DNA of 64,000 nucleotides from JANQIV01 sp050117315 (GCA_050117315.1 JASFMY010000003.1:51587-115586), one strand, 5' to 3'. Positions 8,626 through 18,087 are shown, counted from the first letter of the stretch. The notes: generated from the letters alone by a model not told the origin. Numbers and translations: made by a program.

Positions 8626-10542
8626 ATGGATACTATAACAACAGATTACAGTTTGCTTAATGATCCCGAAATGGCTGAAATTTTTGACGGGTTTATTGTT
8701 GAAACAAAAGAGATACTTGAAAAACTCGATTTGGACTTAGTTGAGCTTGAGAAAAGACCCGAAGATACCGAACTATTAAATGAAATCTTCAGATCTTTTC
8801 ACACAATCAAAGGTACGTCAGGTTTCCTTGGCTTGATTAAACTTCAGAAACTAACGCATAAATGCGAAGATATCTTAAATAAGCTGCGTAAAGGCGAAGC
8901 AATAGCTACGCCGAATATTATGGACAGCATTTTAAAATCTTACGATCATACAAGTGAGCTCTTAAAAGTAATCGAAGAAACCAAAACAGAAGATTATAAT
9001 ATTGACGAAATTCATGACGAATTAGAAAAAGTATTTATTGAATTGGAAACAGGCCGGCAACAAGAGCCGGAAAAAGAACAACCGAAACCTGCTGTTTCAA
9101 AAACTAAAAAACAAACTGCTTCCAAAACAGGTACTAAAAAAACTGCAAAGAAAAAAGAAAAACCCAAACCTGTTGAAGAAAAGAAAGAGAGCGTTAAGGA
9201 AGAACCTGCCGCTGCCATAGAACAAGAAGAACCTGAGTTGGGAAAAAATGCTGCAGACGAAGTTGAAGAAGAAAAAATTGAAGCGGCAAAACCGGAACAA
9301 CCTAAGGAAATTAAAAAACAAACCGCAGCCCAAACGGCTGTAAAAAAAGGCGACAACACAATACGTGTTGATGTAAACCGGCTGGATGACTTATTAAACT
9401 TTGTCCAGGAATTGGTTTTGGGAAGGAACAGGCTCTCTCAAATAAATAATGAAATGTCAATGCAGCATGAAGGTACAAAATTATCAAGGGACTTGGCCGA
9501 TACCGCAAGACAAATAGACTTAATGACAACCGAGCTTCAGTTGGCAGTTATGAAAACCCGAATGGTTAAGATCGGTAAAGTCTTCAACAGATTTCCAAGA
9601 CTAGTTCGCGACCTAAGCAGGGATATGCAGAAAGAGGTTGCTTTGGAAATCAGAGGCGAGGAAACGGAATTAGACAAAACATTAATTGAAGAAATTAATG
9701 ATCCCTTAGTTCATATTGTTAGAAATTCTTGCGATCACGGCTTGGAAACCCCGGAAGAAAGAAGACTTAATAATAAAGATCCCAAAGGGACAATTATTTT
9801 AGCCGCCGAACATGAAGGTAATAATATAATAATTACCGTTGAAGATGACGGTCGCGGAATTGACCCCGAAAAAATTAAAGCGAAAGCCGTTAGTAAAGGA
9901 ATTATTTCCCAGGAGAAAGCAAACGAACTTTCAAATAAAGAAGTTTACAATTTATTATTTGCACCTGGGTTTTCAACTGCGGAAAAAGTTACAAACGTAT
10001 CCGGCCGCGGAGTTGGTATGGATGTGGTTAAAACCAATGTTGCAAAACTAAGAGGAATAATAAATGTTGAATCTGAAGTTGGAAAAGGGACCAAAATAAT
10101 AATTAAACTTCCTCTTACTCTTGCAATAATTCAGGGATTATTGGTAGATATTGGAGGCGAGACAATTGTTGTGCCTCTGAACTCGGTAATTGAAGTAGTA
10201 AGGTTGTCCAAAAACGAAATTTATATGGTTAATCAAACCGAATGTATAAAATTAAGAGATCAAGTTCATCCTTTGATTGATATTGATTCAGCTCTTTACG
10301 GTACCAAAGGTAATGGTCACCATAATGACTTCCAGTTTATTGTAATTGTTGGAATTGCGGAAAAAAGATTTGGTTTAAAAGTTGATAAGTTAATAGGACA
10401 AAATGAAGTAGTAATTAAATCCTTAGGAAACTATCTTGGAAGTATTGACGGTATAGCAGGCTCAACGATTATGGGCGATGGAAAAGTTGTTATGATTGCT
10501 GACATCGCTGAATTAGTTCATAAAATCATGGATAAAAAGTGA
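8626..10542 (+). CDS. cheA: Chemotaxis histidine kinase CheA lacking a recognisable P2 domain
   Basis: CheA autophosphorylates on its Hpt domain and passes phosphate to CheY and CheB. P1 carries H59 in FRSFHTIKGTSGFLGL. P3 dimerisation begins near 246 (IRVDVNRLDDLLNFVQELV). P4 has the N-box LVHIVRNSCDHGLE, G1 VEDDGRGID and G2 SGRGVGMDVV. P5, the CheW-like coupling domain, starts near LPLTLAIIQGLLVDIGGE. Residues about 140-245, where P2 normally binds CheY/CheB, are instead a low-complexity run rich in Lys, Glu, Pro and Ala. Total length (638) is normal. No cheW is visible in the window. It overlaps cheB by 4 nt. Confidence 0.95.
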   Translation: MDTITTDYSLLNDPEMAEIFDGFIVETKEILEKLDLDLVELEKRPEDTELLNEIFRSFHTIKGTSGFLGLIKLQKLTHKCEDILNKLRKGEAIATPNIMDSILKSYDHTSELLKVIEETKTEDYNIDEIHDELEKVFIELETGRQQEPEKEQPKPAVSKTKKQTASKTGTKKTAKKKEKPKPVEEKKESVKEEPAAAIEQEEPELGKNAADEVEEEKIEAAKPEQPKEIKKQTAAQTAVKKGDNTIRVDVNRLDDLLNFVQELVLGRNRLSQINNEMSMQHEGTKLSRDLADTARQIDLMTTELQLAVMKTRMVKIGKVFNRFPRLVRDLSRDMQKEVALEIRGEETELDKTLIEEINDPLVHIVRNSCDHGLETPEERRLNNKDPKGTIILAAEHEGNNIIITVEDDGRGIDPEKIKAKAVSKGIISQEKANELSNKEVYNLLFAPGFSTAEKVTNVSGRGVGMDVVKTNVAKLRGIINVESEVGKGTKIIIKLPLTLAIIQGLLVDIGGETIVVPLNSVIEVVRLSKNEIYMVNQTECIKLRDQVHPLIDIDSALYGTKGNGHHNDFQFIVIVGIAEKRFGLKVDKLIGQNEVVIKSLGNYLGSIDGIAGSTIMGDGKVVMIADIAELVHKIMDKK

Positions 10543-11612
10543 TAGATAAGATTAAAGCTGTAGTAATTGATGATTCGGCTTTTATGAGGAAGTCGTTGTC
10601 AATTATTCTAAAATCTGACCCCGATATTGAAGTAGTAGGAACAGCAAGAGACGGTATTGAAGGCGTGGAACTTGTCAAAAAAGTTAAACCAGATATAGTT
10701 ACACTTGATATAGAAATGCCGAGAATGAACGGCTTGGAAGCTCTGGAAATTATTATGAAAGAAGCTCCAACATCTGTTATAATGGTAAGTTCACTTACTA
10801 CGGAAGGAGCCGATGCTACAATAAAGGCCCTGGAAATTGGGGCTGTTGATTTTATTCCCAAGGAAATGTCTTTTGTAAGTGTCAATATCATAAATATAAA
10901 AGAAGATTTGATTAAAAAAATAAAAACAATTGTAAGAAACAAATTTATCAAATCTCGCCTTAAAAGATTAAAAGGTAATGATTCGGGTTTGGAAAGAGAA
11001 AGAATCCCGAGATTTAGAACAATAAAAGAGCTGCCTAAATTTGGCTATAAGGCTATTGCGCTTGGTATTTCAACGGGCGGTCCTTTATCGCTTCAAAAAC
11101 TGGTGCCAAATTTAACCGGCAAAATGAATATCCCGTTTTTTATTGTTCAACATATGCCGCCAAGGTTTACAAAGTCTTTAGCCGATAGGCTGAATAATAT
11201 GTGTCCCCTTGAAGTTAAAGAAGCTGAAAACAGGGAAGAAGTAAAAAATGGGGTGGTTTACATCGCACCGGGTGGTTTTCACATGAAAACCTATAAAAGC
11301 AATAACGGCAAAATATACCTGGAAACCACAGAGATGCCTTCCGATACTTTGCATAGGCCCTCTGTAGATGTAATGCTCAAATCCGTACTGGGTATTTACG
11401 GTAAACACACCATGGGAATTATTATGACAGGTATGGGTAAAGACGGACTGGAAGGAATAAGAGAATTAAAAAGATTAGGCGGTTATTGCCTGGCACAAGA
11501 TGAAGATTCGTGTGTCGTTTACGGTATGCCTAAAGCAGTTGTTGATGCAGGTTTTGCAGACGTTATTGCACCTTTAGAAAAAATTTCGGAAATAATTAAT
11601 AGGGCTGTATAA
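10539..11612 (+). CDS. cheB: Receptor methylesterase/deamidase CheB
   Basis: CheB removes methyl groups from chemoreceptors and is activated by phosphorylation from CheA. The receiver domain (1-120) has D11-D12 and phospho-acceptor D57 (VTLDIEMPRMNG). The esterase domain holds the catalytic triad S178 (LGISTGG), H205 (VQHMPP) and D302 (TGMGKDGLEG), all intact. The GTG start overlaps the cheA stop (GTGA), indicating translational coupling. At 357 residues it is of usual length. Confidence 0.95.
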   Translation: MIDKIKAVVIDDSAFMRKSLSIILKSDPDIEVVGTARDGIEGVELVKKVKPDIVTLDIEMPRMNGLEALEIIMKEAPTSVIMVSSLTTEGADATIKALEIGAVDFIPKEMSFVSVNIINIKEDLIKKIKTIVRNKFIKSRLKRLKGNDSGLERERIPRFRTIKELPKFGYKAIALGISTGGPLSLQKLVPNLTGKMNIPFFIVQHMPPRFTKSLADRLNNMCPLEVKEAENREEVKNGVVYIAPGGFHMKTYKSNNGKIYLETTEMPSDTLHRPSVDVMLKSVLGIYGKHTMGIIMTGMGKDGLEGIRELKRLGGYCLAQDEDSCVVYGMPKAVVDAGFADVIAPLEKISEIINRAV

Positions 11613-11860
11613 TGGGCGAAGAATTTCAGGATGCAATGTATAGGGAAATTAGCTACAATGAAAATAAAAGAAGAAATAGTATTATTCCTTCTGAAGAAGC
11701 TAATATTATCGGATCTGCAAAAATTTCCGTTGAAGAAGAAAGCCACGACGGCGTAAAAATTGTTCTTAAAAAAGATGAAAATGAAAATATTAAAGAAATA
11801 AAATTCGTTTGTTCCTGCGGAGAAACCAAATCGGTAATTTTGGACTATAATGATGAATAA
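11612..11860 (+). CDS. Small unknown protein at end of chemotaxis unit
   Basis: An 82-residue acidic, soluble protein whose start overlaps the cheB stop by one base (TAATG), so it is surely co-translated with cheB. The C-terminal half reads like two or three beta strands ending in FVCSCGETKSVILDY. The CxC pair is conspicuous but too little for a zinc site. I do not recognise a family. Its place directly after cheB suggests a chemotaxis or flagellar link, no more. Confidence 0.65.
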   Translation: MGEEFQDAMYREISYNENKRRNSIIPSEEANIIGSAKISVEEESHDGVKIVLKKDENENIKEIKFVCSCGETKSVILDYNDE

Positions 11861-11934
11861 TTATCAACTGTATATATTTAGCCATTCAAATTAAACATCC
11901 ACTCAAAAATTTAATCATAATAATTAGATTTCAC

Positions 11935-11951
11935 TGGCATTAGTTTTGAGC
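11935..11951 (+). promoter_or_regulatory. -24/-12-like (sigma54-type) promoter before flgB
   Basis: TGGCATTAGTTTTGAGC has the TGGCA core of a -24 element and TTG ten bases after GG, as in sigma54 promoters, but GA instead of GC at -12. It lies 17-33 bp before the flgB start in the gap that separates the chemotaxis unit from the basal-body unit. An alternative reading is the Bacteroidota sigmaA -7 box TAnnTTTG, which TAGTTTTG (11941-11948) fits exactly, although no -33 TTTG is seen. Confidence 0.45.
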
Positions 11952-11967
11952 TATTTCTTGAAAAGAA

Positions 11968-12360
11968 ATGAAAGCTATGTCAAACTCAACAACAGAGCTA
12001 GTAAAGAAATTACTTGACTATACAACCATAAAGCAAAAAGTTATAAGCAAAAATATTGCTAATGCTAATACAAGAGGCTATAAAAAAGAAGACGTAAAAT
12101 TCGAAACCTTTTTATCGGATAGCATGTCTTCCTCATTAAAAACTACTAATAGCAAACATTTAACTGCAAATCAAATTGAATTGCCTAATTCTCAGTTTAA
12201 CATAATTCAGGATGATAGTCCCGGAAATTTAGAGAGAAACAATGTAGATATTGATAGCGAAATGGCGGAAATGGCAAAAAATACTATGATGTTTAAGTTT
12301 GCATCAAGAAAAATTCATGGTTATTACACAACTTTGCAGAAGGTAATTAAAGGAGGATAA
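11968..12360 (+). CDS. flgB: Flagellar proximal rod protein FlgB
   Basis: FlgB is the first rod subunit above the MS ring/FliE. The 130-residue protein shows the rod/hook N-terminal signature KVISKNIANANTRGYKKEDVKFE and a helical C-terminus with DIDSEMAEMAKNTMMF, matching the family length. An in-frame ATG at 11977 is an alternative start; neither has a clear ribosome site. It opens the basal-body unit and is followed after two bases by flgC. Confidence 0.93.
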   Translation: MKAMSNSTTELVKKLLDYTTIKQKVISKNIANANTRGYKKEDVKFETFLSDSMSSSLKTTNSKHLTANQIELPNSQFNIIQDDSPGNLERNNVDIDSEMAEMAKNTMMFKFASRKIHGYYTTLQKVIKGG

Positions 12361-12362
12361 TA

Positions 12363-12872
12363 ATGAGTGAGATAACACCAAATTTCTCGTCTTTTAATAT
12401 CAGCGCCAAAGGAATGAGCATTCAGAAAAAAAGAATGGATATAGTCGCCGAGAATATTGCCAACACAAACACTACAAAAACCGAAGAAGGCATTCCTTAT
12501 AAAAGAAAATTTTTAATCGTTGAATCGGAAGGCGGGTTCGAGGGAAAGCTGAATGCTGCCAGTAATTCCATCAATATGAAGATGAATACGACAAGAGAAG
12601 GACATATATCTTCAGCAGGTAGTTCAGATCCCGGCAAAGGCCCTGCTCCTGAAGTAACTTTTGAAACGGAAGTAAATAGAGATTTAAGAGAAGGTGACCT
12701 GGTTTTTATGCCTGAGCATCCGGACGCTAATGAAGACGGTTACGTTGAAATGCCGAACGTTGATGTAGTAAAGGAAATGATTGACATGATAAGTGCATCC
12801 AGGAATTATGAAGCAAACGTAACTGCATTCAACGCAAGTAAACAAATATACAAAGATTCATTGGAGATATAA
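12363..12872 (+). CDS. flgC: Flagellar proximal rod protein FlgC
   Basis: FlgC forms part of the proximal rod. The 169-residue protein has the conserved SAKGMSIQKKRMDIVAENIANTNTT start and the C-terminal MPNVDVVKEMIDMISASRNYEANVTAFNA helix that packs in the rod core. The middle is somewhat longer than in compact homologues. An excellent ribosome site (AAAGGAGG) lies in the end of flgB. Confidence 0.95.
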   Translation: MSEITPNFSSFNISAKGMSIQKKRMDIVAENIANTNTTKTEEGIPYKRKFLIVESEGGFEGKLNAASNSINMKMNTTREGHISSAGSSDPGKGPAPEVTFETEVNRDLREGDLVFMPEHPDANEDGYVEMPNVDVVKEMIDMISASRNYEANVTAFNASKQIYKDSLEI

Positions 12873-12873
12873 G

Positions 12874-13155
12874 ATGAGGATTGCTACAAACAATATCGGC
12901 AATTATAATCCTTATATAAATAATAGGAGCAATGTAACAAAACAGTCGGTAAGTGTTGAGCAAACCTCCCGGCTTACTCCAAAATTTGAGCTAAACAATA
13001 TTGAAGCAAGCGACCAGCTCTCTAAAGAGGAAAAAACTTTTTTTGCACAACTATATCCAGGTCAAAGTGAAAAAGTAAGCGACTACCAGTTCTACCAAAG
13101 TTCAGGTAAAATGAAAAGCGTATCAATAGGTTCAATAATAGACAGAAAGGGATAA
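12874..13155 (+). CDS. Small unknown protein between flgC and fliE
   Basis: A 93-residue soluble protein, one base after flgC and one base before fliE. The N-terminal half is Asn-rich and probably disordered; the second half contains LSKEEKTFFAQLYPGQSEKV and a short beta-like end SGKMKSVSIGSIIDRKG. I do not recognise a family. Its fixed place among rod genes suggests a rod-assembly or export role; this is inference. The usual flgB-flgC-fliE order has no gene here. Confidence 0.7.
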   Translation: MRIATNNIGNYNPYINNRSNVTKQSVSVEQTSRLTPKFELNNIEASDQLSKEEKTFFAQLYPGQSEKVSDYQFYQSSGKMKSVSIGSIIDRKG

Positions 13156-13156
13156 C

Positions 13157-13444
13157 ATGAAAATAAGCGGTGTAAATGGTTTTACAAATTTCATTCCCGG
13201 AAGCCAGGAAGTAAATAAATCTTCTTCAACCAAATTCGGCAACGTACTTACCGATTTTATTAAAGATGTAAATGCGGATCAAAATAAATCAAAAGAGATG
13301 ACAAAAGATTTAATAGAAGGCAAAGATGTTGAATTGCATGAAGTAATGATAGCCGGACAAAAAGCACAAACAAGTCTGGACCTTTTAATAGAAATAAGAA
13401 ACAAAGCACTAGACATGTTTAAAGAATTACAGAAGGTACAATAA
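13157..13444 (+). CDS. fliE: Hook-basal body protein FliE
   Basis: FliE joins the MS ring to the rod. The 95-residue protein ends with the family pattern HEVMIAGQKAQTSLDLLIEIRNKALDMFKEL, although the last residues are KVQ rather than the frequent IMRMQV. The N-terminal third is variable. It sits directly before fliF with no gap, as in most flagellar operons. Confidence 0.93.
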   Translation: MKISGVNGFTNFIPGSQEVNKSSSTKFGNVLTDFIKDVNADQNKSKEMTKDLIEGKDVELHEVMIAGQKAQTSLDLLIEIRNKALDMFKELQKVQ

Positions 13445-15085
13445 GTGGATAATAATACAGGTTCATTCAGCGCATTATTTGGGATTTTTAATAAGTTATC
13501 AATGCAGCAAAGAATGCTGCTTGTAGGGATCTTTGCCGTATCGCTGGTTCTTTTAGGATTTATAATTTTTGTCTTCAACGAACCGACTTACGTAAAGCTG
13601 TATTCGAATTTAGCCCCTGATGATGCATCGGCAGTCCTGGAACATTTAAACAGCCAGAAAATAACTTACAAAATTGACGATAACGGAACAACCATAAGTG
13701 TTCCGAAAGAAAATGTTTACGAACTGCGATTTTCACTTGCTGCAAAAGGTGTCCCTAGTTCGGGTGTAATTGGTTATGAAATATTTGACAACAATACACT
13801 CGGCATGTCCGAGTTTATGCAGAAGCTGAACTTTAAACGAGCACTTGAAGGCGAGCTCTCAAGGACTATTATGCAGCAAACTAATGTTGAAGCTGCCAGG
13901 GTTCATATCGTTTTCCCGGAAAAATCAATTTTTAAAGAAGAACAAAAAGAACCGACAGCATCGGTAGTATTGAATTTGAGCCCCGGGGCCGAAATAAGTG
14001 AAAGAAATATTACGGCAATGACCAACCTTGTTGCAAGCAGTGTTGAAGGTTTAAAACCCTCAAAGGTTACTATTCTTGATTCAAAGGGAAGAATGCTTAC
14101 AAGAAATACGGATGAAAGCGAATTTTCGGTAGCAACCGGCAGGCAGTATGAAATTAAAAATTCCGTTGAAAATTACATGGCAAAAAAAGCACAGAGCATT
14201 CTGGATAATGTTCTCGGCTACGGTAATTCGGTTGTTAAGGTAAACGTAGACCTGGATTTTAAACAGGTTGAAAAAACAATCTCCTCTTACGACCCTGAAA
14301 CACAGATAGCCATAAGTGAGCAGTCCATTAAATCTGAAAGTACAGGTTCAACATTAAGCGATACAAATGCTGTTATAACTGAAAACACTACAACCAACTA
14401 TGAAATCAGTAAAACAATTGAAAGAGTAATTGAGGGCTCCGGTACAATAAATAGAGTGACTGTTGCGGCGGTTATAAACGGTATTCCAAAAGAAATTACA
14501 AACGGTGATGTTACCGAAACCGTTATTGAACCAAGAGATGAGGAACAATTACAGCAGCTTGAACAAATTATAAGGCGGGCTGTGGGAATAGATGATACAA
14601 GAAACGATGAGATTTCAATTATAAGTATTCCTTTTGAAACACAATTTGTAGAGCAAACACCGGAAATTGAAAAATCTCCTTTTGATGATTTAAATAAATG
14701 GTCAAACTTTATCCTGATTTTTGTTGCGATTGGTGCATCAATGTTTGTCTTAAAAGGTTTGCTCAAAAGGCTAAAGGAAGAAAAAATTGTTATAGGAACA
14801 ATGGGCAGAGGTTTTCATGATAATTCGTTCAGCGATTTAAGTGCCTCGCTTACAACTCCGTCAATATCTCCGGACTCCCTGTTAAGCTCAAAAGAATCAT
14901 CATCTAAATTACAAGGTGGAAAAAGGAAAAAACAACTATTGCAGGTTGGTGATTTAGAGGACGAAATTACTGACGAAGCTCAAGAAAAGAAACTTCAGCG
15001 TGATAAAATTACCAATTATGTTTCTAAAAAACCTTCTGAAGCGGCAAAGTTAATAAATTCCTGGTTGAGAGAAGATGAATACTAA
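13445..15085 (+). CDS. fliF: MS-ring protein FliF
   Basis: FliF forms the membrane ring that houses the export gate and seats the rotor. The 546-residue protein has a first transmembrane helix near 23-45, the ring-building domain with FSLAAKGVPSSG and EGELSRTI, a second transmembrane helix near 420-440 (KWSNFILIFVAIGASMFVLK), and a cytoplasmic tail whose end (KPSEAAKLINSWLRED) is the FliG-binding motif. GTG start follows the fliE stop directly. It overlaps fliG by 11 nt. Confidence 0.96.
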   Translation: MDNNTGSFSALFGIFNKLSMQQRMLLVGIFAVSLVLLGFIIFVFNEPTYVKLYSNLAPDDASAVLEHLNSQKITYKIDDNGTTISVPKENVYELRFSLAAKGVPSSGVIGYEIFDNNTLGMSEFMQKLNFKRALEGELSRTIMQQTNVEAARVHIVFPEKSIFKEEQKEPTASVVLNLSPGAEISERNITAMTNLVASSVEGLKPSKVTILDSKGRMLTRNTDESEFSVATGRQYEIKNSVENYMAKKAQSILDNVLGYGNSVVKVNVDLDFKQVEKTISSYDPETQIAISEQSIKSESTGSTLSDTNAVITENTTTNYEISKTIERVIEGSGTINRVTVAAVINGIPKEITNGDVTETVIEPRDEEQLQQLEQIIRRAVGIDDTRNDEISIISIPFETQFVEQTPEIEKSPFDDLNKWSNFILIFVAIGASMFVLKGLLKRLKEEKIVIGTMGRGFHDNSFSDLSASLTTPSISPDSLLSSKESSSKLQGGKRKKQLLQVGDLEDEITDEAQEKKLQRDKITNYVSKKPSEAAKLINSWLREDEY

Positions 15086-16121
15086 AATCGGCGGTAAGAA
15101 TTTAAAAGACGTTACAAAAAGCGATCTAAGCGGCATCCAGAAAGCAGCCCTGTTGCTGATTGCTCTGGATGTGGATACGGCATCGGCCGTTTTTAAGCAT
15201 ATCGATCCGGATGATATTGAAGCGATATCTGCCGAGATTACTAAGGTAAGAAATATACCGTCTCATGTGGTTGACCAAGTAATGGCTGATTATTACGAGA
15301 TGGTTACGGCAAACGAATATGTGCTTGAAGGGGGGTTGGAATATGCACAGCAGGTTCTTGAAAAATCTTTTGGTATGGCAAAAGCCCTTGAGATAATTGA
15401 AAAAGTAAAAAACATAACTACCCTGCATGGTTTCGACGTATTAAAAAAAGCAGATTCAACACAACTAATAAATTTCTTAAACAAAGAACATCCCCAGACT
15501 ATTGCCCTTATTTTGTCGCACTTAAGCCCAGACCAAACAGCAGAAGCATTAAAAGAATTACCGGAAGATTTAAGAGGAGACGTAGTTTATCGAATTGCTA
15601 CTCTTGGCAAGATATCTCCGCAAACGCTAAAAAGAATTGAGCAGGTTGTGGATGAACTGGCAGGCTATTCAATAAACCAAACAATGGGAAAACTGGGAGG
15701 TCCTAAAAGCGTTGCAACAATACTAAATAGAACCAACGTGACTTTGAGTAAAGGAGTTATTGAAAGTATTGAAGATAAAGATGAAGAAGTAGCAACAGAA
15801 ATAAAAAGATTAATGTTCATATTTGACGATATTGTTCATCTGCAGGATAGAGATATTCAAGCTCTGCTTAAAGAGGTTGACAGGAAAGACCTGGCACTGG
15901 CATTAAAGATAGCTGAAGACAAAGTGAAAAATAAAATTTATTCCAACATGTCTGAAAGAGCAGCGGATCTGTTAAAAGAAGAATTGCAATTTATGGGCCC
16001 AACAAGATTAAAAGAAGTTGAATCGGCACAGGCGAGAATAGTAGATACGATCAAGATGCTTGAAGAAAAAGAAGTAATAAATATCAGTTTCAGAGGAGGG
16101 TCGGAAGAAGTCTATGTCTGA
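15075..16121 (+). CDS. fliG: Rotor/switch protein FliG
   Basis: FliG binds FliF and meets the stator to generate torque. The 348-residue protein has all three regions: N-terminal (IQKAALLLIALD), middle with the EHPQT motif (NKEHPQTIALILSHL), and C-terminal with the charged torque helix DRDIQALLKEVDRKDLALAL. Length and motifs are typical. Its start lies inside the fliF end and its stop inside fliH, so these genes are tightly coupled. Confidence 0.96.
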   Translation: MNTKIGGKNLKDVTKSDLSGIQKAALLLIALDVDTASAVFKHIDPDDIEAISAEITKVRNIPSHVVDQVMADYYEMVTANEYVLEGGLEYAQQVLEKSFGMAKALEIIEKVKNITTLHGFDVLKKADSTQLINFLNKEHPQTIALILSHLSPDQTAEALKELPEDLRGDVVYRIATLGKISPQTLKRIEQVVDELAGYSINQTMGKLGGPKSVATILNRTNVTLSKGVIESIEDKDEEVATEIKRLMFIFDDIVHLQDRDIQALLKEVDRKDLALALKIAEDKVKNKIYSNMSERAADLLKEELQFMGPTRLKEVESAQARIVDTIKMLEEKEVINISFRGGSEEVYV

Positions 16122-16752
16122 TGTTATAAAATTAAGTGTCGGCTCCAAAAAGAAGAATATAAAAGCGATTGTCCCGGAGAATGGAGTAGACTTTTCCAAC
16201 TTTCAAGCATTTGACGAAGAAGCCTTGCGCAAAAAAGAACTCGAAACAAAATTTAATAAAGCCTTTCAAGATGGTTATGAAAAAGCCAAATGTGATTTGG
16301 AAGAAGAATATTCCAACCAGTTTATGCAGAAAACGGAAGAGTTTTATTCCATACTTTCTTCTTTTGAACAGAAGCTGATAAGCTACGAAGATGCTTTCGA
16401 AAAAATCATTGTCGAAGTTTCTTCAAAAATTGCTGAGAAAATTTTGCAAAGAGAAATAGAAAATAAAACCATTGTAGGAACTGCATTAAGCAACTCCGCA
16501 AAAAAAGTACTCGGGGCAAACGAGATAATAATAAAAATTAATCCCGAAGATTTAAAACTAATTTCAACAGACGGGACAGTTGATTCACTGGAAAAAAGTT
16601 TTTCAAGAATAAAATTTGAAGAAGATAAAAGTATTGATAAAGGCGGCTGCTTTATTGAAACCGAGATAGGTAATGTAGATGCCCGGATTGAAACCCAGCT
16701 TGAAGAAATTAAAAGAAAACTTGAACAAAGTTTAGTTAAGGAAGAAAAATAA
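16114..16752 (+). CDS. fliH: Export ATPase regulator FliH
   Basis: FliH forms the stalk that regulates the FliI ATPase and links it to the C ring. The 212-residue protein is mostly helical and coiled coil, with AFQDGYEKAKCDLEEEY in the first half and a C-terminal domain containing INPEDLKLI and DKGGCFIETEIGNVDARIETQLEEI, characteristic of FliH/HrpE/YscL proteins. It overlaps fliG by 8 nt and precedes fliI by one base. Confidence 0.93.
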   Translation: MSDVIKLSVGSKKKNIKAIVPENGVDFSNFQAFDEEALRKKELETKFNKAFQDGYEKAKCDLEEEYSNQFMQKTEEFYSILSSFEQKLISYEDAFEKIIVEVSSKIAEKILQREIENKTIVGTALSNSAKKVLGANEIIIKINPEDLKLISTDGTVDSLEKSFSRIKFEEDKSIDKGGCFIETEIGNVDARIETQLEEIKRKLEQSLVKEEK

Positions 16753-16753
16753 G

Positions 16754-18085
16754 TTGGAATTAGCCGAGAAGTATATTAACAAGTTTGGTCAAATTATTGA
16801 TTCTGCGGAAACATTAAAAATTAACGGCAGGGTCACCGATGTAATTGGGTTGATCATTGTAAGTGTCGGGCCTAATGTTTCACTAGGTGAGATATGCTCC
16901 ATTGTTAATAAGAAGGGCAAAGAAGTTTGCAAAGCCGAAGTAGTAGGATTTAAAGAAGGAAAAGTTTTATCAATTGCTTTAGGCGAAGTTGCAAACATAT
17001 CCCCTTCATGTGAAATAATTGCATCGGGAAAATCATTCGGCGTTAAGGTTGGTGAACAATTACTTGGAAGAGTAATTGACGGCTTGGGTAATCCTATTGA
17101 CGGCAAAGGAGAACTGGAAGGTGTTCAGGATAGAACGGTATACAGGGATCCTCCAAACCCGCTAAATAGAAAAAGAATTGAAACACCTTTGCAAACAGGT
17201 GTTAGAGCTATTGACGGCTTGTTAACATGCGGTAAAGGACAACGTGTCGGTATCTTCGCAGGAAGCGGTGTCGGTAAAAGTGTTATGCTTGGCATGATTG
17301 CACGTAATACAAATGCCGATATAAGTGTTATAGTTTTGGTAGGTGAACGGGGAAGGGAAGTAAGAGAATTTATTGAAAAAGATCTTGGTGAAGAAGGACT
17401 CAAAAGATCAGTTGTAATTGTTGCTACAAGCGATAAACCTGCCTTGATGAGAATTAAAGCTGCATTTATTGGTACTACCATCGCGGAATATTTCAGGGAC
17501 ATGGGCAAAGACGTAGTACTTATGATGGACTCTGTTACAAGGTTTGCTCTAGCACAAAGAGAAATCGGGTTAACAATCGGTGAACCCCCTACTACTAAAG
17601 GGTATACTCCGTCCGTGTTTGCAATACTGCCGAAACTGCTGGAGAGAGCCGGTACTTCATTCAAAGGTTCTATAACCGGATTTTATACCGTACTGGTTGA
17701 CGGCGATGATATGACCGAACCTGTTGCAGATGCCGTTAGATCAATACTTGACGGTCATATTGTTCTTTCAAGAAAAATAGCAAATAAAGGTCAGTACCCG
17801 GCAATAGATCCGCTCCAGAGCGTTAGCCGTGTAATGCCCGATATTGTTGAAGAAGACCATAGGTTAAGAGCAGTAGAATTTAACGAAATTCTTCAGACAT
17901 ATAATGAAGCAGAAGACTTGATTAATATAGGAGCTTATGTAAAAGGAAGTAACCCGCAGGTTGATCATGCATTGGCAAATATAATTTCGCTTAGAAAATT
18001 TTTAAAGCAAGACATGAAAGAAAGAGCATTGTACAAGGATACCGTTGATAAACTTTATACAATCATTCAGCAGCCTCTGGTATAG
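16754..18085 (+). CDS. fliI: Flagellar export ATPase FliI
   Basis: FliI energises entry of substrates into the flagellar type III export gate. The 443-residue protein shows Walker A GSGVGKS (170-176), Walker B VVLMMDSVTRFALAQREIGL and the PPTTKGYTPSVFAILPKLLERAG segment of the F1-beta-like family. The TTG start lies one base after the fliH stop. Length and motifs are standard. Confidence 0.97.
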   Translation: MELAEKYINKFGQIIDSAETLKINGRVTDVIGLIIVSVGPNVSLGEICSIVNKKGKEVCKAEVVGFKEGKVLSIALGEVANISPSCEIIASGKSFGVKVGEQLLGRVIDGLGNPIDGKGELEGVQDRTVYRDPPNPLNRKRIETPLQTGVRAIDGLLTCGKGQRVGIFAGSGVGKSVMLGMIARNTNADISVIVLVGERGREVREFIEKDLGEEGLKRSVVIVATSDKPALMRIKAAFIGTTIAEYFRDMGKDVVLMMDSVTRFALAQREIGLTIGEPPTTKGYTPSVFAILPKLLERAGTSFKGSITGFYTVLVDGDDMTEPVADAVRSILDGHIVLSRKIANKGQYPAIDPLQSVSRVMPDIVEEDHRLRAVEFNEILQTYNEAEDLINIGAYVKGSNPQVDHALANIISLRKFLKQDMKERALYKDTVDKLYTIIQQPLV

Positions 18086-18087
18086 TA

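Noticed and set aside
9012..9529. Several minus-strand open frames inside cheA
   Set aside because: They mirror the Lys/Glu-rich linker, giving Phe/Leu/Ser-rich low-complexity products; the + strand frame is a complete CheA.
13445..16121. Possible frameshift at the fliF/fliG overlap
   Set aside because: The 11-nt overlap is normal for this operon: both proteins have complete conserved ends (FliF tail motif, FliG start).
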